Source: Terracoccus sp. 273MFTsu3.1 (GTDB lineage: Bacteria; Actinomycetota; Actinomycetes; Actinomycetales; Dermatophilaceae). Taken from it: DNA of 64,000 nucleotides. The stretch's first letter is position 1; every line of letters begins with the position of its first letter. The notes below the pieces were generated by a model. That model worked only from the letters and a program-made list of their open reading frames with translations, searched no databases and was not told where the DNA came from. The position numbers were made by a program, and so were the translations under genes. Positions 1 to 8,505 of the stretch are shown here, piece after piece. The DNA lies in contig NZ_KB911824.1 in assembly GCF_000383675.1 (NCBI RefSeq), positions 248,001-312,000 of the forward strand. The letters run 5' to 3'.

Positions 1-104
1 CGCCGACGACATGCCCGACGAGGCGGTCGGGATCCGAGCGGGCCGACCGTCGCGGGTGGAGGATGAACGGGTCGGACACCGCTGCTCCGCGCGAGAGGAC
101 TGCC

Positions 105-1490
105 ATGGCCATCCCGAGTCCTGGGTACTCGATCACCGTCCGGGTCGAGGTGCCGGCCGCCGCCAACGCGACCGCGGCCCTCACGACCGCCGTCTCGTCC
201 ACCGGCGGAGCCCTCACGGCGCTCGACGTCGCCGAGAGCCGCACCGACCGGCTCGTCGTCGACGTCACGTGCGACACGCGGGACGAGGCGCACGGTCACC
301 TCATCACCGAGGCGATCGCCGCGATCCCGGGCGCGGTCGTCCGCAAGGTCAGCGACCAGACGTTCCTGCTCCATCTCGGCGGCAAGATCGAGGTGAACCC
401 GAAGGTGCCCCTCAAGCACCGCGACGACCTGTCGCGCGCGTACACGCCGGGAGTCGCTCGCATCTGTCAGGCGATCGTCGACCACCCGGAGGACGCCCGC
501 CGACTCACCGTCAAGCGCAACACCGTCGCCGTCGTCACCGACGGCTCGGCCGTCCTGGGACTGGGCAACATCGGCCCGCTCGCGGCCCTCCCGGTCATGG
601 AGGGCAAGGCCGCGCTCTTCAAGCAGTTCGGGGGCGTGGACGCCTGGCCGGTCTGCCTCGACACCCAGGACCCCGACGCGATCGTCGAGATCGTGCGCGC
701 AATCGCCCCGGTCTACGGCGGCATCAACCTCGAGGACATCTCTGCCCCAAGGTGTTTCGAGATCGAGTCACGCCTGCGTGAGCTCCTCGACATCCCCGTC
801 TTCCACGATGACCAGCACGGCACCGCGATCGTCGTCCTCGCTGCGCTGAAGAACGCCCTGCGCGTCGTCAACAAGTCCATGGACGACGTGCACATCGTCG
901 TCTCCGGCGTCGGCGCCGCGGGTCATGCGATCATCCGTCTCCTGCTCACCCAGGGCGCCCGCAACATCATCGCCTGCGGTCGCACGGGTGCGGTCCACAA
1001 CGGCAACGAGGGCATGGAGCCCTTCCGGCAGTGGATCGCCGACCACACCAACACCGGTCACCGGAGCGGCACCCTCAAGGAGGTCCTCGTCGGTGCGGAC
1101 GTCTTCATCGGCGTGTCGGCGCCGGACCTGCTGACGGGTGACGACATCGCCCTCATGGCTCCTGACGCGATCGTCTTCGCCCTCGCCAACCCCGTGCCCG
1201 AGGTCGACCCGATCGCCGCGAGCGAGCACGCCGCTGTCGTCGCGACGGGCCGCTCGGACCACCCGAACCAGATCAACAACGTCCTCGTCTTCCCGGGTTT
1301 CTTCCGCGGGCTGCTCGATGCCGGCGTCTCCGACATCACGGACGCCATGATGGTCGCCGCGGCGAGCGCGATCGCCGACTCGGTCGAGCCGGGCGAGATC
1401 AACCCGAGCTTCATCATCCCCAGCGTCTTCGACGCGAGCGTCGCGCCGGCGGTCGCCGCAGCGGTGTGCCGGGTGGCCGGCACCCGCTGA
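105..1490 (+). CDS. NAD(P)-dependent malic enzyme with N-terminal ACT domain
   Basis: Oxidatively decarboxylates L-malate to pyruvate and CO2 with NAD(P)H production, in the cytoplasm. The 461-residue protein has an ACT-like regulatory domain at about residues 9-80, then the malic-enzyme catalytic domain with the YTPGVA motif (Tyr113) and the conserved [10 protein letters not shown] segment (Lys168), then a Rossmann NAD domain with GVGAAG at 268-273. The ATG at 105 is preferred over an in-frame ATG at 63 because GAGAGGA lies just upstream and the ACT domain begins right after it. It ends 12 bases before a convergent gene. The ACT domain suggests allosteric control by a small molecule, ligand unknown. 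The family call is firm; NAD versus NADP is not decidable here. Confidence 0.93.
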   Translation: MAIPSPGYSITVRVEVPAAANATAALTTAVSSTGGALTALDVAESRTDRLVVDVTCDTRDEAHGHLITEAIAAIPGAVVRKVSDQTFLLHLGGKIEVNPKVPLKHRDDLSRAYTPGVARICQAIVDHPEDARRLTVKRNTVAVVTDGSAVLGLGNIGPLAALPVMEGKAALFKQFGGVDAWPVCLDTQDPDAIVEIVRAIAPVYGGINLEDISAPRCFEIESRLRELLDIPVFHDDQHGTAIVVLAALKNALRVVNKSMDDVHIVVSGVGAAGHAIIRLLLTQGARNIIACGRTGAVHNGNEGMEPFRQWIADHTNTGHRSGTLKEVLVGADVFIGVSAPDLLTGDDIALMAPDAIVFALANPVPEVDPIAASEHAAVVATGRSDHPNQINNVLVFPGFFRGLLDAGVSDITDAMMVAAASAIADSVEPGEINPSFIIPSVFDASVAPAVAAAVCRVAGTR

Positions 1491-1502
1491 ACGGACCGAG
1501 AT

Positions 1503-1910
1503 TCAGGCGGCGCGTCGGCGCTGCGAGCCGGCGCGGACGACAGAGCCCTCGGAGACGACGTCGTCGCTGTCGACGCGGACGCCGTCCCAGACGCGAGCGT
1601 TGGCGCCGATCTTGGCGCGTGCGCCGACCCGGGCATCGCGCCCGATGACGGCGCCGGGCGCCACGTGTGCCGTGGTGCCGATGCTGGCTCCGGCGTGGAC
1701 GATCGCACCGCGGTCGATCCAGGCGCCGGTCGCGATGCGGGCTCCTGCGCCGACGACCGCGCCGCGGTCGACGTAGGCGTTCTCGGCGACGTAGGCCGCG
1801 GGGTCGACGTGGGCGTGCGACTCGACGAAACCGCCACCGTTGTCGTGGCGGGCGTAGCGCAGCACGGTTCCGTTGTCCTCTTCGAACTCCTCGTACTTCC
1901 TTCGCCTCAT
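1503..1910 (-). CDS. Hexapeptide-repeat (left-handed beta-helix) protein
   Basis: A 135-residue protein. From about residue 30 onward it is a run of six-residue turns such as VVGAGA, RIATGA, WIDRGA, IVHAGA and SIGTTA, the signature of a left-handed parallel beta-helix. Such proteins include acyltransferases and gamma-carbonic anhydrases, but the histidines of a carbonic anhydrase and an acyl-acceptor motif are not obvious, so substrate and reaction stay open. The ATG at 1910 has a GAAGGGGG ribosome site; a longer frame to 1970 lacks one. A GGAAT-N18-GTT promoter at 1969-1994 suggests control by a SigH/SigR-type sigma factor. The gene converges on the malic enzyme gene with only 12 bases between stops. 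Confidence 0.8.
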   Translation of the reverse strand: MRRRKYEEFEEDNGTVLRYARHDNGGGFVESHAHVDPAAYVAENAYVDRGAVVGAGARIATGAWIDRGAIVHAGASIGTTAHVAPGAVIGRDARVGARAKIGANARVWDGVRVDSDDVVSEGSVVRAGSQRRRAA

Positions 1911-1968
1911 GGTGCACCCCCTTCGGGTCGTGCGTGGACCGGGCGTCCACGCGGGCCTCACGGTGGTC

Positions 1969-1995
1969 AACGTTCAAGTGAACATGAAGATTCCG
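1969..1995 (-). promoter_or_regulatory. Candidate SigH/SigR-type ECF promoter
   Basis: Read on the minus strand: CGGAAT, exactly 18 bases, then GTT. This matches the GGAAT-N18-GTT consensus of thiol-oxidative/heat stress sigma factors (SigR of Streptomyces, SigH of Mycobacterium). It lies about 60 bases upstream of the hexapeptide gene start. The same spaced motif precedes the PAC2 gene and the DUF1232 gene in this window. Confidence 0.55.
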
Positions 1996-2133
1996 GTGAG
2001 GTGATGAGTGGTTTCTACCCGCCCAACGCACGGGCCAACCGTGCGGTTCCATCGGCTGGGACGACGCCGGGACGACGCCGGGACGACCCACGGGATGACG
2101 GGTCGGTGACCGCGTCGAGGCATGACGACGGGG

Positions 2134-2167
2134 CCGTATGCCGTCACCTCGGGGTGGCGGCATACGG
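2134..2167 (-). terminator. Hairpin built from an inverted GTATGCC pair
   Basis: A 15-bp stem with one mismatch (T opposite G), CCGTATGCCGTCACC against GGTGGCGGCATACGG, around a four-base loop. It lies 40 bases past the stop of the DUF4242 gene, with no T-tract. The two arms carry the window's over-represented 7-mer in opposite orientation. Confidence 0.7.
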
Positions 2168-2207
2168 CTGTCTCGTCGTGTGGTCGGCGGTGGTGCGGGT
2201 GGGGCGG

Positions 2208-2459
2208 TCAGACGCCTTCCTGCACCTCGTAGATGGCGTCGGCGACGAGCCCGTGCGCGTCGCGGTGCACGGTGTTGGCTGCCTCGGCGTCGGGGGCCTC
2301 CACGAGGCAGAAGATCTGGCCCCGGTGCTCGTCGACCCAGTAGCGCAGGTAGTTGACGCCGTGGGGGTCCTGCGTGGCGAGGTCGGCGCGGTGTGCCTGG
2401 GCGACCGCGTCCATCGTGACCCCGTCGCCCAGGGAGTGGACGTCCATGAAGAGCGGCAT
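2208..2459 (-). CDS. DUF4242 / SCO4226-like nickel-binding protein
   Basis: An 83-residue protein starting MPLFMDVHSL and ending in a YEVQEGV strand, with conserved histidines in the HRADLATQDPHGVNYLRYW region and in NTVHRDAHGL. This size and pattern match the DUF4242 family, whose Streptomyces member SCO4226 is a small ferredoxin-like-fold nickel-binding protein. The ATG at 2459 has GAAAGGA upstream; the longer frame to 2528 has no comparable site. It lies just upstream (in genome order) of the LuxR regulator gene, on the same strand, with a 78-base gap. Metal binding here is inferred from the family only. Confidence 0.8.
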   Translation of the reverse strand: MPLFMDVHSLGDGVTMDAVAQAHRADLATQDPHGVNYLRYWVDEHRGQIFCLVEAPDAEAANTVHRDAHGLVADAIYEVQEGV

Positions 2460-2537
2460 GCTCGTGGTCCTTTCGGGATGGGAGAGCTTGGATGTCTCCA
2501 GCGTCGCTCCCGCCGAACCGCAGGTCATGGGTGCCGA

Positions 2538-5204
2538 CTACCCACTCATCTCGTTCGTCCCACCCATCTTGAGCAGCTCACGTCGGCTCTCGAGCCCGAG
2601 CTTGGTCAGGACCGACGAGACGTGGTGCTCTGCGGTGCGTCGGGAGATGACGAGACGCTCGGCGATCCCCGCGTCCGTGTAGCCCTTCGTCAACAGCTCC
2701 ATCACCTCGGTCTCGCGCGGCGTCAGGCCAGCGGGGTGCTCGCGCGTCGTGGCTCTCGGGGCGCGAGGCGCGGTCCAGCCACGAGCGCGCAGCTCCGCGC
2801 GCGATCGCGCTGCCGCGGCACGGGCACCGACCCGCTCGAAGATCGCGACGGACTCCGTCAGTGGCTCGCGCTCGCCGCTGCGCGCCAGCGCCAGACCCTC
2901 GTCGAACGGGCACCCGAGCGACCTCCAGATGTCGGCGGCCTCACGCCACGCACCGGCCACCTCCGCGGCGAAGGGGGGAGCGAGTGGGCCGTCCAGCTCG
3001 GGGCGGGTGAACGACACGTCGGGCTCGACCAGCGCGTCGATGCCGTCGCCGACGAGCCACCGCGCCACGGCGCCGCGGTTCCACGGGCAGTCGGCCGAGA
3101 CCGCGAGCGGCCAAGCCTCTGCCGCCACGCGTGCGGCTGCGCCGAGGTCGCCGGCGAGCCAGGCGGCTTCGCAGCGCACGGCGACCACCGGCGCCACCCG
3201 TTGCAGCTCACGCATCCCCGAGGCCAGGGACCACGCCCGCGCCATCAGCTCGTCGCCGCCCGGCTCGCCCGTGCGACCGCGGACGTGGGCGAGCGTGACG
3301 AGCGGCTCGACCTCGCCGACGCTCGCGATGTCGGGATGGCGGAGCAGGGACTCGGCCCGGTCGCGGGCCGCGGAGAGGTCACCACGGTCGAGGTGCAGGT
3401 GTGCCTCCCATCCCTCGAGATACAGGGTCCACGAGTCGAGATCTCGCTCGGAGCAGTACTCGATGCCCTCGAGGAAGTAGCGGCGCGCGTCCTCGTGCCG
3501 TCGCTGGAGCACGGCGCTCGACGCGAGGTTGCAGTAGGCGCGAGCCGCGTGCTCGTGGAGGTCGGCCGCGCGTGCCTGCTGGAGGCTGTCGTCGAGCATC
3601 GCCGCCCCGGACGCGAAGTCGCCGGCCGCGATCTCGATGGTGCCGAGGTTGTTGAGGGCGTGCACGCGCACCTCGGTCTGCTGCAACGGGTCGTCGAGGG
3701 AGTCGGCGAGGTCCAGCGTGCGGTGCGCCCACTCCCGGGTGCCGGCCAGGTCGGTGGCCAGCATGCGGAGCTGCGCGAGGTTGCTGTAGGCCAACGCCAG
3801 CTCGAAGGACGAGCTCCCCTCGAGCACGTCGACGGCGACAGCCGCCTGCGTCTCGGCCTCGGCCTTGCGCCCTGCGAACCAGCTGAGCCGTGACAGGCAG
3901 CGCCACGCGTCGCCGACCCGGGTGGCGTCGTCTGCGTCGTCCCAGATCCGGCGAGCGGCGTCGACCGCCTCGATGGCGCCGTCGATGCGGTCGGTGAGAT
4001 AGAGCTCGTAGCCGAGGGCCCAGAGCAGGTCGGCCCTGCGTCGAGCGGGCACCTCGGTGTCCGGCAGGGAGTCCGCGTGCTGCAGGGCGCGGCGGTACTG
4101 GTCGACGGCCTCCCGGTGCGCGCCGAGACGGGCGGCGCGCGCTCCGGCCTCGGGTGCGTGGGCCAGCACAGCCCGGCTGTCCCCGGCTGCGTCGGCGTGG
4201 TGCGCCAGCCGCGCCGGGTCGGCGTCGCGACTCTCGAGCGCCGCGAGCAGTCGGCGGTGGATGTGCAGTCGTCGTCCGGCCGGAACCTCGTCGGCGACGG
4301 CGAGCCTGCCCAGCTCGTGACGGAAGGTGACCTCCCGGCCCGACATGACGACCAGTCCCCGGGCAAGGGGCTCGTCGAGCACGCCCAGGCCCTCGCTCAG
4401 GAGTCCTTCGAGCAGGTCGGTCTCGGCTCTCGACCCGGTCAGGGCAACCACCTCGAGGGCTCGCTGCGACGACTCGGGGAGACGGGCGACGCGGGCGAGC
4501 ACCGCGTCGCGCACGGTCGGGGGCACACCGACCGCGTCACCGGAGAGCACCTCCGTGACGAAGAAGGCGTTCCCGCCCGTCACGTCGTGCAGTCGCTCCA
4601 CGTCGATCCGCGTCGGCGACGGACGGTCCCGCGAACGTTCGGCCACGAGGGTCGCCACGGCGCGGGGGCTGAGCGGCGGCAGGTCGATCCGACGGGTCCC
4701 GCTGGCGGATGCCGTGTCCCCCAAGAGGATTCGCAGGGGACTGCCGGTACCCGCGTCCTCGGGGCGGTAGGTGACGAGCACGAGGGCTCGACACCCGTGG
4801 ACGCGACGGGCCACGTGCCGCAGGAGGTCCAGAGTGGCCTCGTCGGCCCAGTGCGCGTCCTCGACGACGAGCAGGTAGGGCCGGTCGGGCGGTGCACCAC
4901 GGAGGCTGTCGACGAGTCGGGTGAAGACGTCCTGCCGACTCGCATCCTCCGGCCACAGGTCGGCCGGGAGCGACGGCATCATGTCGTGCAGCGGGCCGAG
5001 CGGTGCCGGCGTGGCGGACCCGTCGCAGCTGCCGAGAGCGACGCGTGCGTCGGCGCCGAGCTCGGAGGCTGCGGCGGTGACGAAGGTGGTCTTGCCGATC
5101 CCCGCCTCGCCCGAGACGTAGACCAGCCGCCCGTGTCCGGCGCGGGCGTCGTCCAGGTACCCGGCGACTGCGCGTAGCTGCTCGACGCGCTCGAGAAGCG
5201 TCAC
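2538..5204 (-). CDS. LAL-type LuxR transcriptional regulator with AAA ATPase
   Basis: An 888-residue LAL regulator: N-terminal STAND/AAA ATPase with Walker A GEAGIGKT at residues 32-39 and a Walker B-like LLVVEDAHWAD segment, a long helical TPR-like sensor region, and a C-terminal LuxR helix-turn-helix (GLTPRETEVMELL to SRREL). Such proteins bind an inducer through the repeats and activate transcription in an ATP-dependent way. I place the start at a GTG at 5204: TACGAT sits exactly six bases upstream, the layout of a leaderless actinobacterial gene. An ATG at 5267 would lack a ribosome site and leave 11 bases before the divergent aldo/keto reductase. Inducer and targets are unknown; the divergent reductase is an obvious candidate target. 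Confidence 0.9.
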   Translation of the reverse strand: MTLLERVEQLRAVAGYLDDARAGHGRLVYVSGEAGIGKTTFVTAAASELGADARVALGSCDGSATPAPLGPLHDMMPSLPADLWPEDASRQDVFTRLVDSLRGAPPDRPYLLVVEDAHWADEATLDLLRHVARRVHGCRALVLVTYRPEDAGTGSPLRILLGDTASASGTRRIDLPPLSPRAVATLVAERSRDRPSPTRIDVERLHDVTGGNAFFVTEVLSGDAVGVPPTVRDAVLARVARLPESSQRALEVVALTGSRAETDLLEGLLSEGLGVLDEPLARGLVVMSGREVTFRHELGRLAVADEVPAGRRLHIHRRLLAALESRDADPARLAHHADAAGDSRAVLAHAPEAGARAARLGAHREAVDQYRRALQHADSLPDTEVPARRRADLLWALGYELYLTDRIDGAIEAVDAARRIWDDADDATRVGDAWRCLSRLSWFAGRKAEAETQAAVAVDVLEGSSSFELALAYSNLAQLRMLATDLAGTREWAHRTLDLADSLDDPLQQTEVRVHALNNLGTIEIAAGDFASGAAMLDDSLQQARAADLHEHAARAYCNLASSAVLQRRHEDARRYFLEGIEYCSERDLDSWTLYLEGWEAHLHLDRGDLSAARDRAESLLRHPDIASVGEVEPLVTLAHVRGRTGEPGGDELMARAWSLASGMRELQRVAPVVAVRCEAAWLAGDLGAAARVAAEAWPLAVSADCPWNRGAVARWLVGDGIDALVEPDVSFTRPELDGPLAPPFAAEVAGAWREAADIWRSLGCPFDEGLALARSGEREPLTESVAIFERVGARAAAARSRAELRARGWTAPRAPRATTREHPAGLTPRETEVMELLTKGYTDAGIAERLVISRRTAEHHVSSVLTKLGLESRRELLKMGGTNEMSG

Positions 5205-5210
5205 CTGGCG

Positions 5211-5216
5211 ATCGTA
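5211..5216 (-). promoter_or_regulatory. -10 box, leaderless start of LuxR regulator
   Basis: TACGAT (TANNNT) on the minus strand, six bases before the GTG at 5204. This fixes the regulator start and makes the mRNA leaderless. Confidence 0.55.
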
Positions 5217-5266
5217 CGTGCGTCCGCTCGACAGGGAGGGGGGTCCGGGCGACATCGGCGGCAGCA

Positions 5267-5272
5267 TACGGT
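5267..5272 (+). promoter_or_regulatory. -10 box, leaderless start of aldo/keto reductase
   Basis: TACGGT six bases before the ATG at 5279. With the divergent box at 5211-5216 it leaves about 50 bases for two overlapping promoters, so one regulator could act on both. Confidence 0.6.
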
Positions 5273-5278
5273 GGACGA

Positions 5279-6289
5279 ATGAACTTCCGATACCTCGGCA
5301 ACAGCGGACTCAAGATCTCCGAGATCACGTACGGCAACTGGCTGACCCACGGCTCGCAGGTCGAGAACGACGTCGCCACCCAGTGTGTGCGCGCCGCGCT
5401 CGACGCCGGCATCAGCACGTTCGACACGGCTGACGTCTACGCGAACACCAAGGCCGAGAGCGTCCTCGGCGACGCCCTCAAGGGCGAGCGGCGCGAGAGC
5501 CTCGAGATCTTCACGAAGGTCTACTGGCCCACCGGCCCGGGCGGCAAGAACGACACGGGCCTGTCCCGCAAGCACATCATGGAGTCGATCAACGGCTCGC
5601 TCGAGCGACTCCAGACCGACTACGTCGACCTCTACCAGGCGCACCGCTACGACACCGAGACGCCGCTCGAGGAGACCATGCAGGCCTTCGCCGACGTCGT
5701 CCGACAGGGCAAGGCGCTCTACATCGGCGTCAGCGAGTGGACCGCAGACCAGATCCGCGAGGGCGTCGCTCTCGCAAAGGAGCTCGGCTTCCAGCTCATC
5801 TCGAGCCAGCCGCAGTACTCCATGCTGTGGCGTGTCATCGAGGGCGAGGTCGTGCCGACGTGCGAGGAGCTCGGCGTCAGCCAGATCGTGTGGAGCCCCA
5901 TCGCCCAGGGCGTGCTGACGGGGAAGTACCAGCCCGGCCAGCAGCCGCCCGAGGGCTCGCGTGCCGCTGACGAGAAGGGCGGTGCCGACATGATCAAGCG
6001 CTTCATGAACGACGACGTGCTGACGCGCGTGCAGAACCTCAAGCCGATCGCCGACGAGGCCGGTCTGACCATGGCCCAGCTCGCCGTCGCCTGGGTGCTC
6101 CAGAACCCGAACGTGGCGGCTGCCCTCGTCGGCGCCTCGCGTCCCGAGCAGGTCGCCGAGAACGTCAAGGCGGCCGGCGTGACGCTCGAGCCCGAGCTCA
6201 TGACGAAGATCGACGACGTGCTCGGCGACATCGTCGAGAAGGACCCGGCCAAGACGAAGGAGACGGCGCCGCAGCAGCGCGTCGCCTGA
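5279..6289 (+). CDS. Aldo/keto reductase (Kv-beta/YghZ-like)
   Basis: A 336-residue NADPH-dependent oxidoreductase of the AKR superfamily, cytoplasmic TIM barrel. The catalytic tetrad is visible: Asp49 and Tyr54 in FDTADVY, Lys80 in IFTKVYW, His122 in YQAHRYD. The C-terminal NADPH-binding region LVGASRPEQVAEN is intact. The sequence most resembles the potassium-channel beta-subunit/YghZ subgroup, which reduces aldehydes such as methylglyoxal; the substrate cannot be read from sequence. Start ATG 5279 is supported by the leaderless promoter and by full family length. It is divergent from the LuxR regulator and ends at a bidirectional hairpin. Confidence 0.93.
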   Translation: MNFRYLGNSGLKISEITYGNWLTHGSQVENDVATQCVRAALDAGISTFDTADVYANTKAESVLGDALKGERRESLEIFTKVYWPTGPGGKNDTGLSRKHIMESINGSLERLQTDYVDLYQAHRYDTETPLEETMQAFADVVRQGKALYIGVSEWTADQIREGVALAKELGFQLISSQPQYSMLWRVIEGEVVPTCEELGVSQIVWSPIAQGVLTGKYQPGQQPPEGSRAADEKGGADMIKRFMNDDVLTRVQNLKPIADEAGLTMAQLAVAWVLQNPNVAAALVGASRPEQVAENVKAAGVTLEPELMTKIDDVLGDIVEKDPAKTKETAPQQRVA

Positions 6290-6313
6290 CGTCCGAGCCG
6301 GATGCCCGACAAC

Positions 6314-6353
6314 GTATGCCGCCCAGCCGGTTTCGCGAGGCTGGGCGGCACAC
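6314..6353. terminator. Bidirectional terminator hairpin
   Basis: An 11-bp perfect GC core (6318-6328 with 6339-6349), extended by GTAT against ACAC with one mismatch, around a 10-base loop. It lies between the convergent aldo/keto reductase and secreted-protein genes. One arm carries GTATGCC, the other a degenerate GGCACAC. Confidence 0.75.
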
Positions 6354-6379
6354 GGTGTGGCCGCGTGGTCAGGCGGTCC

Positions 6380-8320
6380 CTACGGCGTGAGCTTCGTCAG
6401 GCGCGTGGACCAGTTGCCGAGAGAGGTCCGCGTGCCGCCGCAGCTGCCGATCGGAGGAGTCAGGTACTGCGCCAGGGTGCAGGTCTGGGCGATGTACTCC
6501 GACGCGATCCAGATGGACCGGCCGTCGGTGACGGCCGCCCCGTAGTCGCCCCAACGGGTGCGGATCGGGGTGCCGACGAAGGCCTTGTAGCTGGTGAAGC
6601 CGTCCGCCGGGCCGACGCCCTCGCCCACGATGTGGATCGGGCCGACTGCTCCGCTCGACGAGATCGGTGCGTAGCCCGCGCTCGGGTAGTGGTCGCGTCC
6701 GACGACGGTGAAGGCGATGGCGCCCTGACCGGTGGTCAGCATCGTGAGGGCCGGGTAGGTCAGGTTGTTGCCCGCGAGGGCCAGGTAGCCCTGCTTCTTG
6801 ATGTTGCCGCCGACCTTGCCCGCCCCGTTGATCTTCGGCTCCACCGAGAACCAGGCGATGCCGGCCCGCAGCTCGCCGTTGACCCGCACCGCGGTGTCGA
6901 GCGAGCCCCAGAGGACGCCGTTCGTGAACCACGTCTGCTGCATGCGGGTGTCGTTGGAGTCGAGGTGCGAGATGACCTCGTCGTGCGCCGGCTCGGGCGG
7001 GTCGAAGAAGAGCTGCCAGCACCCGGGACCGAACGGGGTCGCGATCGTCGTGTCGTTGATGCACTGGCCGAGCGGGAAGTCGCCGGCCTTCTGGTCGGCC
7101 TTCGGCGGGAAGACGTACGTCTCGCTGTTGACCAGCTTGTTCGTGACCGCCAGCGCCGGGGTGGCCGCGTCGAGCGATGCGGTGTTGGTCAGCGCCCACA
7201 GGCCGATGCGCCGCGCGGTCCCGGTGGGGTTGCCCGTCTCGGAGCCGTCACCGGCGGCCGAGCTGAGCAGGTACTCGCTGCCGTTGGCGGCGCTCTCGTA
7301 CTGGCCCGCGGGTGAGGTCGCCGGCCACACGGTGAAGCCTGGCGTGCCGGCCAGGTCGAGGTTCGGCACCAGGGTCACGCGGACCGCTGCCGGGTGGGTG
7401 GCGAGCTGCGCCTTCGAGAACGCGAAGACCTGGGCGGCGTTGAAGTTCGGGCCGAAGAGGTCATACTCGTTGGTCGTGATGTAGATGCCGTTGGCGTCCC
7501 CGCCGATGTGCGGGTAGTCCTGGAAGCACGGGCCGGGTGTGACGCCGTCGGTCGTGCAGCCGTGGTTTGGTGTGCCTTCCGTGCCGTCGTTCTGGGCAGG
7601 CACCGAGTAGATGGTCCAGGTGCCCGTCGGGTTGCTCGTGTTGGAGACGGCCACGTCGATGGTGTTCCGCCCGTTGAAGTCACCGTTCCCGTCCACGTGC
7701 AGCGTCGTGATGGCCACGACGAAGCGCTGGAAGTCGGGGTCGTAGTGGCATACCGGGTCGATGACGTTGGGCCCGACGACGCCGGTCGTCCGGTCGATGG
7801 CCGCGGGGTAGCCGAAGAAGGTGTTGAGGTCCTGGACGCCGGTGAGGGCAGCGGCGTTCGAGTCGTAGACCCGCAGCACGCTGTTGACCGACTCGACGGT
7901 GAAGCCGTTACCGACGCACAGGGCCTGGTCCGGCGGTTCGAGCGAGAACTGGTTGCCGCCGTTCGCGAGCCGCTGGTCGCGGTGGTTGAGGCCCTGGATG
8001 CTGGCCTGGACCGCCGGGTTCGTCGCGGCGACGGCGCTGGACGCCACCACGGGCGCCTCGAGCGGGTGCTTGGGGAAGATGCCGTGCTTGAAGTTCGGGT
8101 CGGGGCGGGTGGACGGGACGCCATCCTGCTCGTCGTCGGGTCCGGCTCTGAGCTCGGGCTGCTGGAGCCCGTCGGCGCCGGTGCCGAGGCTGCGGATACT
8201 GGTCGTGCCAGAGGACGTGATCTGGCGGGTGTCAGAAGGGGCGGCGTTCGCGGCTCCTGGCAGACTCAGCAGCGCTGCGGCGATGGCCGCGGCTCCGCTG
8301 GTGGCGATGATCTTTCGCAT
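6380..8320 (-). CDS. Secreted protein of unknown function, probable beta-propeller
   Basis: A 646-residue protein with a clear Sec signal (MRKIIATSGAAAIAAALLS, cleavage near ANAA). The rest has repeated blade-like segments rich in Gly, Asp, Thr and aromatics (DPVCHYDPDFQRF, DYPHIGGDANGIYI, HIVGEGVGPADG), suggesting an extracellular all-beta or propeller fold. I recognise no catalytic motif and assign no function. Start ATG 8320 has GGAGGTG upstream and opens directly into the signal peptide; a longer frame to 8410 does not. Pairs of cysteines (CVGN, CHYD, CTTDGVTPGPC) may form disulfides. Single gene, ending at the hairpin shared with the convergent aldo/keto reductase gene. Confidence 0.75.
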   Translation of the reverse strand: MRKIIATSGAAAIAAALLSLPGAANAAPSDTRQITSSGTTSIRSLGTGADGLQQPELRAGPDDEQDGVPSTRPDPNFKHGIFPKHPLEAPVVASSAVAATNPAVQASIQGLNHRDQRLANGGNQFSLEPPDQALCVGNGFTVESVNSVLRVYDSNAAALTGVQDLNTFFGYPAAIDRTTGVVGPNVIDPVCHYDPDFQRFVVAITTLHVDGNGDFNGRNTIDVAVSNTSNPTGTWTIYSVPAQNDGTEGTPNHGCTTDGVTPGPCFQDYPHIGGDANGIYITTNEYDLFGPNFNAAQVFAFSKAQLATHPAAVRVTLVPNLDLAGTPGFTVWPATSPAGQYESAANGSEYLLSSAAGDGSETGNPTGTARRIGLWALTNTASLDAATPALAVTNKLVNSETYVFPPKADQKAGDFPLGQCINDTTIATPFGPGCWQLFFDPPEPAHDEVISHLDSNDTRMQQTWFTNGVLWGSLDTAVRVNGELRAGIAWFSVEPKINGAGKVGGNIKKQGYLALAGNNLTYPALTMLTTGQGAIAFTVVGRDHYPSAGYAPISSSGAVGPIHIVGEGVGPADGFTSYKAFVGTPIRTRWGDYGAAVTDGRSIWIASEYIAQTCTLAQYLTPPIGSCGGTRTSLGNWSTRLTKLTP

Positions 8321-8493
8321 GAGCACCTCCGAGAGAATCTGCGCGGATGTGTCGAGCGGAGCCTGGCCACCTTTCGGACGTTCGCTGCTGTGGGAGCGCC
8401 GCTCGCACAACTTTCGAGCGTACGCCGGTGCTGCGGACGCGGGTGCGATTCGACGGATCTGCGCAACGTCGAGGTCGGTTCGTGCAGCACGGC

Positions 8494-8499
8494 TACCCT
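8494..8499 (+). promoter_or_regulatory. -10 box, leaderless start of NERD-helicase
   Basis: TACCCT, six bases before the ATG at 8506; no ribosome site is present, consistent with a leaderless transcript. Confidence 0.6.
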
Positions 8500-8505
8500 G
8501 CGGTC

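Noticed and set aside
1665-3893. Open frame of 742 codons on the plus strand across the hexapeptide, DUF4242 and LuxR genes
   Set aside because: Spans three well-supported minus-strand genes and lacks any recognisable domain.
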